DNA of 64,000 nucleotides from Streptomyces sp. B21-105. GTDB taxonomy: Bacteria > Actinomycetota > Actinomycetes > Streptomycetales > Streptomycetaceae. The stretch covers positions 1,240,001 to 1,304,000 of the forward strand of contig NZ_JARUMJ010000001.1 of assembly GCF_036898465.1 (NCBI RefSeq), read 5' to 3'. The notes under the pieces are model-generated. The model was not told the DNA's origin and did not search any database. It saw only the letters and a program-made list of their open reading frames with translations. Positions within the stretch are counted from its first letter, which is position 1; the number at the start of each line of letters is the position of its first letter. Position numbers and translations under genes: made by a program. Positions 58,734 through 64,000 of the stretch are shown here, piece by piece.

Positions 58734-59897
58734 TTACGGCCGGGCGGGTTCCTGCTCGGCGGCCGCCGCGTCCGCGGTCGCCGCACCTCCCCCGGCCGCG
58801 CGCAGCGTCAGGGTGGCCGCGGCTCCCGCCGCGAGGCCCCACACGAGGGCCGCCGGGACTCCGGCGCCGATGCCCGCGGACAGGTACATCAGGTCCCATT
58901 TCAGGGCGGACCCGTCCAGCGCCACCCGCAGCAACTGACTCGCCAGGAGTCCGAGGACGGTCACGCACACCGTGCCCACCGCCATCGCCGGGACCGTCAC
59001 CCGCGTGAGCATCGCGGGCAGCCGGCGCAGCGCCGTCCACACCAGCGCGAGCAGCAGGACGTCGGTGGCCCGGTACAGGAGCCAGTCCCCGAACGGCCCT
59101 CCCGCCGGAGCGGACCAGGCGCCGAGAAGCAGCCACTGGCGGAGCAGGTCACCGGGTTCGGCGAGCAGCCCGCTGCCCGAGAAGGACGTCTGCAGTTCGG
59201 CGGCGACCGACTGGTACGAGAGGACCACCAGGGAGAAGGCGATCAACGCCGTCCCGACGGTGGCGGCCAGCCGCGCCGCACGTGCCGGTACCGCCTCGCG
59301 CGGCTGCGGATCCGTGCTCCTGGCGATCACCCGGGCGGCGATCACCGTGGCCAGCGACGCGAGCAGGCCGGTCACCACCAGCATCTGCCGCCCGGAGGAG
59401 ATCACGGCCGCCAGCTGCGGGAGGAAGCGGTAACTCCCGCGTCCCCGCGAGGCGATCAGCCACGGCGCGGAGACGGTCACCGCCAGGGTTCCGGCCACCA
59501 CGCCCCAGCCCCACAGAGCGAGCAGCGCGGCCGGCAGCCGGCCGTCGACCGGCGGCAGCCTGCGGACCAGGAGCGTCGCCCCCAGCACGAAGAAGACGAG
59601 GACCGCGGCGAACCGGATCTGCATTCCCGTCTCGTACAGCGACAGATAGCGGGTGGCGTCGCCGCCGTCCCGGTCACCGATCTCGCCGAGCACGCCGACG
59701 CCGAACCGGACGGAATCCGGCGGGTCGTACGACCAGGGGGTGAGCCACTGCTGGAGTTCGGCGACGACCCGGCCGCCGAGCGCGTCGGTGGCGCCCTGCA
59801 GGCGCAGCGCCTCGGTGCTCGCCCCGGCCCACCACAGGAGCACGGTGAGCAGCACCCCTCCGATCAGTGCCGGTATCGCCGCACGCCGGTGCGTCAT
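58734..59897 (-). CDS. Polytopic membrane protein, unknown function
   Basis: 387 residues with about eight hydrophobic segments (AAIPALIGGVLLTVLLWWAG, IRFAAVLVFFVLGATLLV, LLALWGWGVVAGTLAVTV, VVTGLLASLATVIAARVI, LIAFSLVVLSYQSVAAEL, VTVPAMAVGTVCVTVLGLLA and the Ala-rich final helix). A non-membrane part (about 45-105) contains YDPPDSVRFGVGVLGEI. GGGGGA precedes ATG 59897; the open frame continues to 59984 but without a ribosome site. No family was recognised and no partner is adjacent. Confidence 0.8.
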   Translation of the reverse strand: MTHRRAAIPALIGGVLLTVLLWWAGASTEALRLQGATDALGGRVVAELQQWLTPWSYDPPDSVRFGVGVLGEIGDRDGGDATRYLSLYETGMQIRFAAVLVFFVLGATLLVRRLPPVDGRLPAALLALWGWGVVAGTLAVTVSAPWLIASRGRGSYRFLPQLAAVISSGRQMLVVTGLLASLATVIAARVIARSTDPQPREAVPARAARLAATVGTALIAFSLVVLSYQSVAAELQTSFSGSGLLAEPGDLLRQWLLLGAWSAPAGGPFGDWLLYRATDVLLLALVWTALRRLPAMLTRVTVPAMAVGTVCVTVLGLLASQLLRVALDGSALKWDLMYLSAGIGAGVPAALVWGLAAGAAATLTLRAAGGGAATADAAAAEQEPARP

Positions 59898-60116
59898 GTG
59901 TGTCCCCCGTACCTGTCGAGCTCGTCGAGCGCCGTGAGTCGAGTCCTCCCGGTCGGCTGAGACTACGCGGCACTGATCACACATGGATCACGGTCGGGCA
60001 GTGACCGGTTGACAGGACGCGCCGGGGTGAGGTGACGGCGACGGTTCCCGGGGCGGCGTGCTGTGAGGTCGCGCACGGTAGGTGCGTCCCGCCCCTGGTG
60101 TGGCACTTGAGGTGCC

Positions 60117-61397
60117 ATGGACCGCACTCACGGAACGACACGGGCGACACGGGCGACACGGGCGACACGGGCGAGGCGGGCGAGGCGGGCGAGGCGGGGG
60201 GTGTGGCCGGCCGGACCGACGCGACCGGCGTGGCGGGCGTGGCCGGCCCGACTCGGGCGGGCGGTGCGGCTGCGCGGCGGGAGCGTCGTGCAGACCGCAC
60301 GCCGGGCGTGGGCCGAGCCGGGCCGTGAACGGGATCTCGTGGCGCAGGCCGGCAAGGCCGCCCTGGCCGCCTGGGTGGCCTGGGCGGTGGCGGGCTGGTG
60401 GCTCGCGGCGCCGATGGCGTTCGTGGCGCCGTGGGTGGCGGTGGTGCTGGTGGAGGCGACGGTGTACCGGTCGGTGGCGCACGGTCTGCAGCAGCTCGCG
60501 GCGATCGCGGCGGGCACCGTGGTGGCCACGGCGGTGGCGTTGCTGCTGGACGGCACGATGCTCACGATGGCCCTGGTCCTGCCGACGGTGCTGCTCCTCG
60601 GGCAGTGGCACCGTCTGGGCAGTCAGGGCGTGTACGCGGCCACCGGCGCGCTCTTCGTGCTGACCGGCGGTCAGGTGACGGTCGCGTCGTCGGCGGCCCG
60701 GGTCGCGGAGGCGGCGTTCGGCGCGGCGGTCGGCGTCGCGGTCAACGCACTGGTCCGTCCGCCGCTCTATCTGCGCGACACCCGCTCCGCGTTGGAGGAC
60801 GCGGTCCGTGAGGCGCGGGAGATCCTCGACGCGGTGGCCGACGGACTGGCCGGCGGCGAGTGGGACGACCGGGCGGCCGCGGAGTGGCATGCGCGCGCCC
60901 TGCGTCTGGACCGCCTGGTCGAGCAGGCGCGGTCGGCGATCGGCCGCAGCAAGGAGAGCATGCGGGGCAATCCGCGCGGCCGGCGTCTGTACGCCGCGTC
61001 GCAGCCCGACAAGACGTACGCCGACGCGCTGGTCGTGCTCGACTACATCGCCGTGCACACCGCCGGCGTGACCCGGACGGTGTGGGAGGCCGTGGACCAC
61101 GGCAGCAAGGCCGCTCGGCCGGCCGCGGAGATCGCCCGTCCGTACGCGGAGTTCCTGCACCGCACCGCCCACGCCGTCCACCTCTACGGCAACGCGCGCT
61201 TCACGCCGGCCGGTCATGACGACGCCGCCGCCGACGAGCTCCGCGTGGCGGTCGAGGAGCTGCACCACACGCTCGACGCGTTCCGCCGACGGCTGCCGGG
61301 CGCCGTGCGGGACGACCCCGACGCGCTGTTGACGTACGGGGCGCTGCTGGCCCAGGCCCACCGGCTGGCCGATCAGCTCGTCCAGGACGGACCGTGA
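60117..61397 (+). CDS. FUSC-type aromatic-acid-exporter-like membrane protein
   Basis: 426 residues from ATG 60117. Hydrophobic helices at about 78-205 (AALAAWVAWAVAGWWLAAP, APWVAVVLVEATVYRSVAHG, LAAIAAGTVVATAVALLL, MALVLPTVLLL, AEAAFGAAVGVAVNALV) are followed by a long soluble helical domain (about 215-420), the plan of FUSC/ArAE proteins. The first 50 residues are an Arg-Ala-Thr repeat produced by a 9-base DNA repeat, so the true start may be a GTG at 60264 or 60288, where the family-like QTARRAWAEPGRERDLVAQA begins. The substrate is unknown. Confidence 0.8.
   Translation: MDRTHGTTRATRATRATRARRARRARRGVWPAGPTRPAWRAWPARLGRAVRLRGGSVVQTARRAWAEPGRERDLVAQAGKAALAAWVAWAVAGWWLAAPMAFVAPWVAVVLVEATVYRSVAHGLQQLAAIAAGTVVATAVALLLDGTMLTMALVLPTVLLLGQWHRLGSQGVYAATGALFVLTGGQVTVASSAARVAEAAFGAAVGVAVNALVRPPLYLRDTRSALEDAVREAREILDAVADGLAGGEWDDRAAAEWHARALRLDRLVEQARSAIGRSKESMRGNPRGRRLYAASQPDKTYADALVVLDYIAVHTAGVTRTVWEAVDHGSKAARPAAEIARPYAEFLHRTAHAVHLYGNARFTPAGHDDAAADELRVAVEELHHTLDAFRRRLPGAVRDDPDALLTYGALLAQAHRLADQLVQDGP
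60138..60200. repeat. 9-base tandem repeat at the start of the FUSC gene
   Basis: Four copies of ACACGGGCG followed by three of AGGCGGGCG, the last imperfect. In the gene frame it encodes Arg-Ala-Thr and Arg-Ala-Arg triplets. It is more consistent with slippage in an untranslated or N-terminal extension than with a functional domain. Confidence 0.85.
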
Positions 61398-61435
61398 GGA
61401 GGTGCGGTGGCCGCTGCGCCGGGTCGAAGGCCGGG

Positions 61436-63898
61436 TCAGGGGATCTCCTGCTCCGCCCAGATGATCTTTCCGTCGGCCGTGTAGCGGGTGCCCCAGCGGT
61501 GGGCGAGCTGGGCCACCAGAAAGAGGCCGCGCCCGCCCTCGTCCATGATCCGGGCGTGCTTGAGCCGTGGGGCCGTACTGCTGGCGTCGGTGACCTCGCA
61601 GGTCAGGTGGGCGTCGCGGAGAAGCCGCAGCCGGATGGGCCCGGTCGCGTAGCGCACGGCGTTGGTGACCAGCTCGCTCACGATGAGCTCGGACGTCATG
61701 GCCAGGTCCGTCAGGCCCCAGGCCGCCACCTGGCGGGTTGCCCTGGTGCGGACCTCGGAGACCGCGGCGGGGTCGGCGGGCACCTCCCAGGAGACGACGT
61801 GCTCGGGTTCCAGGGCGTGGGTGCGCGCCAGCAGCAGGGCGACGTCGTCGGGCTGCGGCGTCGGCACCAGTCGGCGGACCGCCGACGTGCAGAGCGCGTC
61901 CAGGTCGGCGTCGGGCCGGGCCAGCACCTCGCCGAGCCGGGACATGCCCCGTTCCATGTCGTGCTCGGCTCCCTGGACGAGGCCGTCGGTGTAGAGGCCG
62001 AGCAGGCTGTTCTCGGCGAGGGTGATCTCGGCGGCCTCGAACGCCATCCCACCGAGTCCCAGCGGAGGCCCGGCCGGCGGCTCCGGGAAGGACACGTGGC
62101 CCTCGGGCGTGACGACGACGGGCGGCGGATGCCCGGCCCGGGCCATCGCGCACCGCCGGGTGACCGGGTCGTAGACGGCGTACAGACAGGTCGCGCCGAG
62201 GAAGGCGGCGGAGCCCTGCTGGGCCGCGGGGTCGTCGGTGCGCTCCGTGCTCAGCCGGAGCACGAGGTCGTCGAGGTGGGCCAGCAACTCGTCCGGCGGC
62301 ATCTCCATGTCGGCGAGGGTCTGCACGGCGGTGCGCAGCCGGCCCATGGCCGCCGCGGCCGCGATGCCGTGCCCCACCACGTCGCCGACGGCCAGCCCCA
62401 CCCGCGCCCCGGACAGCGGGATCACGTCGAACCAGTCGCCGCCCACCCCCTCCGTGGGGTCCGCGGGCCGGTAGCAGGAGGCCACTTCCAGCGCCGTTCC
62501 GCCCGCCAGGGCGTCAGGCAGGAGACTGCGCTGCAGGGTGACGGCCGCCGTGTGCTCCCGCGTGTAGCGGCGGGCGTTGTCGACGCACAGCGCCGCCCGG
62601 GCCACCAGCTCCCGGGCCAGCAGGACGTCGTCGGGGCCGAACGAGACGGGGTTCTGCGAGCGGACGAACGTGGCGAGACCGAGTGCGGTGTCGCGCGCCC
62701 GCATCGGCACGGAGATCAGGGAGTGCAGCCCGAATCTGCGGATCGTCGCCGTCCTCTCGGGCTGCTCGGCGGCCCACAGTGCGTCGGTCGGGTCCAGGAC
62801 GGGCACCAGGATCGGCTCACCGTCGATCAGCAGCCTCGCGTCGTGCGGCGGGGGCAGGAAGTCCACCCGTTCGCCCCTTCGGGCCACGGCCTCCGGGCAG
62901 CCCTCGCGCACCGAGCTCAGGCCGGCCCGGCGCATCACCGGCCGGGCCGGGGCGGGCCCGGCGTCGGTGAGCCAGGCGCCGTGTCCCTCGGTGCTGAGGA
63001 CCGGCTCCAGCAGGTCGACGATGACGAAGTCCGCGAACCGCGGGACGGCGAAGTCGGCGAGCTCCTGGGCGGTGCGCATGACGTCGAGGGTCGTGCCGAC
63101 GCGCGCCCAGGCCTCGTTGACCAGTGACAGCAGCCGGCGGGCGGACCACCGCTCGGTGACGTCCTGCACCATGTAGCAGACCCCGGTGACCGAGTCGTCG
63201 GCGCCGACCAGCGGGAAGAAGGACGTGGAGTAGGCGCGCCGCCGGTGCGGATCCGCCCAGCTCCACCCGAGGTACTCGTAATCGTTGACCGGGGTTCCGG
63301 TCTTCAGGACCTTGCGCATGTGGCCCTCGATGGCGTCCGCCTGGAGGCCGGGCAGCAGCTCGCTCAGCCGCCGCCCGAGGCGCTGTTCGCGGGGCACGCC
63401 GCCGAGGCGTTCCAGCGTGTCGTTCAGCCACACGTAACGCAGTTCCAGGTCCAGCACCGCCATCCCGATCGGGGAGCGGATGAGGAACCCGTCGAGGACG
63501 GACTGCCCCACCGTCCACTGCCGGCTCTGCTCGCGTGCCGAGAGCAGAAAGCACTCGTCCACGCCGATCCGGAAGGACGCGGAGACCCGCAGGGCGACGT
63601 CGACGGCGCGGCCGTCGTGGTGCCGTGCCATGAGCTGGCCGCTCCATCCCCTTCCGGCGCGGCACCGGGCCGCGACCGCCGCCACCCGCGCCGGGTCCCG
63701 CGGCATCGCCACCAGACGGCCGGCGAAACGGCCGACGACCTCGGACGCCGGATGGCCGAGCAATGCCTGCGCGCCGCGCGTCCAGGCGAGTACGACGCCG
63801 TCCGCGGTCACGATCGCCGCCGCGTCGGTGGACGCGTCGAGGAGATCGCGTGGTCCCGCGGGCGTCGGGGCCTCGGAGACTTCTCGCGATGGGTCCAT
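61436..63898 (-). CDS. PAS-GAF-SpoIIE phosphatase with C-terminal anti-sigma-type kinase domain
   Basis: 820 residues. Two PAS domains (about 15-120 and 130-255; ASTDAAAIVTADGVVLAWTRG and SPIGMAVLDLELRYVWLND), a GAF domain (about 260-445), a SpoIIE/PP2C domain (about 460-680; GVGGDWFDVIPLSGARVGLA with its metal Asp, VVGHGIAAAAAMGRLR, ARAGHPPPVVVTP, LLGLYTDGL) and a HATPase_c_2 domain (about 700-820; ELVTNAVRYATGPIRLRL, MDEGGRGLFLVAQLAHRWG). Such proteins control alternative sigma factors by dephosphorylating anti-anti-sigma factors, and here the kinase is fused. The PAS/GAF part would sense redox, light or small ligands. The start at ATG 63898 begins the first domain. Confidence 0.93.
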   Translation of the reverse strand: MDPSREVSEAPTPAGPRDLLDASTDAAAIVTADGVVLAWTRGAQALLGHPASEVVGRFAGRLVAMPRDPARVAAVAARCRAGRGWSGQLMARHHDGRAVDVALRVSASFRIGVDECFLLSAREQSRQWTVGQSVLDGFLIRSPIGMAVLDLELRYVWLNDTLERLGGVPREQRLGRRLSELLPGLQADAIEGHMRKVLKTGTPVNDYEYLGWSWADPHRRRAYSTSFFPLVGADDSVTGVCYMVQDVTERWSARRLLSLVNEAWARVGTTLDVMRTAQELADFAVPRFADFVIVDLLEPVLSTEGHGAWLTDAGPAPARPVMRRAGLSSVREGCPEAVARRGERVDFLPPPHDARLLIDGEPILVPVLDPTDALWAAEQPERTATIRRFGLHSLISVPMRARDTALGLATFVRSQNPVSFGPDDVLLARELVARAALCVDNARRYTREHTAAVTLQRSLLPDALAGGTALEVASCYRPADPTEGVGGDWFDVIPLSGARVGLAVGDVVGHGIAAAAAMGRLRTAVQTLADMEMPPDELLAHLDDLVLRLSTERTDDPAAQQGSAAFLGATCLYAVYDPVTRRCAMARAGHPPPVVVTPEGHVSFPEPPAGPPLGLGGMAFEAAEITLAENSLLGLYTDGLVQGAEHDMERGMSRLGEVLARPDADLDALCTSAVRRLVPTPQPDDVALLLARTHALEPEHVVSWEVPADPAAVSEVRTRATRQVAAWGLTDLAMTSELIVSELVTNAVRYATGPIRLRLLRDAHLTCEVTDASSTAPRLKHARIMDEGGRGLFLVAQLAHRWGTRYTADGKIIWAEQEIP

Positions 63899-64000
63899 GG
63901 GTGCCGTCCTCTACAGGACCATGGTGCTGCCTGTCCGCCCGATGCGCACGGCGCCGCCGCCCGGGGCCCCCGCTACCGGGCGCGGCGGATGAGGCGCAGC
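63899..64000. other. Window-end fragment, no clear gene
   Basis: One minus-strand frame is open from the window edge and ends at 63910-63912 with VRIGRTGSTMVL, so the tail of a neighbouring leftward gene is possible, but 29 codons are too few to name it. Confidence 0.25.

Noticed and set aside
60032..60328. A collagen-like Gly-Asp-Thr/Gly-Glu-Ala repeat protein
   Set aside because: It is an out-of-frame reading of the 9-base repeat at the FUSC start; the FUSC frame contains the recognisable domain.

Overview
The window is very GC-rich, with strong codon-position bias, AGGAGG-type ribosome binding sites, many GTG starts, secreted xylanases with ricin-type lectin modules, and paired NarL-type two-component systems. 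All of this points to a Streptomyces chromosome, and one gene (xylanase A) is nearly identical in layout to xlnA of S. lividans/S. coelicolor. The density of broken genes and insertion-sequence (IS) relics suggests an arm or an unstable interior region; no rRNA, tRNA or CRISPR was seen.

Layout. 1-6137: the tail of an indolepyruvate ferredoxin oxidoreductase, a decayed sugar-permease relic, and an RND/MMPL exporter followed by its own two-component system. 6216-13373: a broken amidohydrolase, a TPR-CHAT protease-like gene in an apparent operon with a zinc-ribbon-like protein and a small membrane protein, a membrane metallophosphoesterase and a relic. 13405-19992: an MFS exporter, a divergent xylan cluster (GH10 xylanase plus carbohydrate esterase one way, GH62 arabinofuranosidase the other) and a clear terminator. 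20037-23015: a second CHAT gene truncated by an IS21-family relic, an isolated methyltransferase, and fused IS1380/IS3 relics. 23219-25057: a Ro60/TROVE gene preceded by a perfect 12-bp inverted repeat that could be a Y RNA. 25148-29803: an ABC-2 exporter with a second two-component system, an HxlR regulator and a thioesterase.

30569-48480: a second plant-polysaccharide block. It holds a GH10-GH62 fusion enzyme, a frameshifted GH6 cellulase, two LacI repressors, a ferric-reductase-like protein, a GH43 xylosidase/arabinofuranosidase under palindromic LacI-type operators, a GH127 beta-L-arabinofuranosidase and a sugar ABC importer. Together with 14884-19924 the set forms a plausible route from outside to inside: extracellular GH10/GH62/esterase release feruloylated arabinoxylo-oligosaccharides, the importer takes them up, and cytoplasmic GH43 and GH127 finish the job.

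48582-64000: a frameshifted MFS gene, a SMI1/KNR4-like protein, a cupin, a three-gene unit of a 329-aa protein, an Hsp90-family ATPase and a 977-aa TPR protein, an amidohydrolase relic, two membrane proteins and a PAS-GAF-SpoIIE phosphatase with an anti-sigma-type kinase domain.

The most interesting items are the Ro60/Y-RNA candidate, the Hsp90-TPR unit, the TPR-CHAT operon together with its IS-decapitated paralogue, the GH10-GH62 fusion, and a TTA (bldA) codon at position 14 of the GH62 gene.
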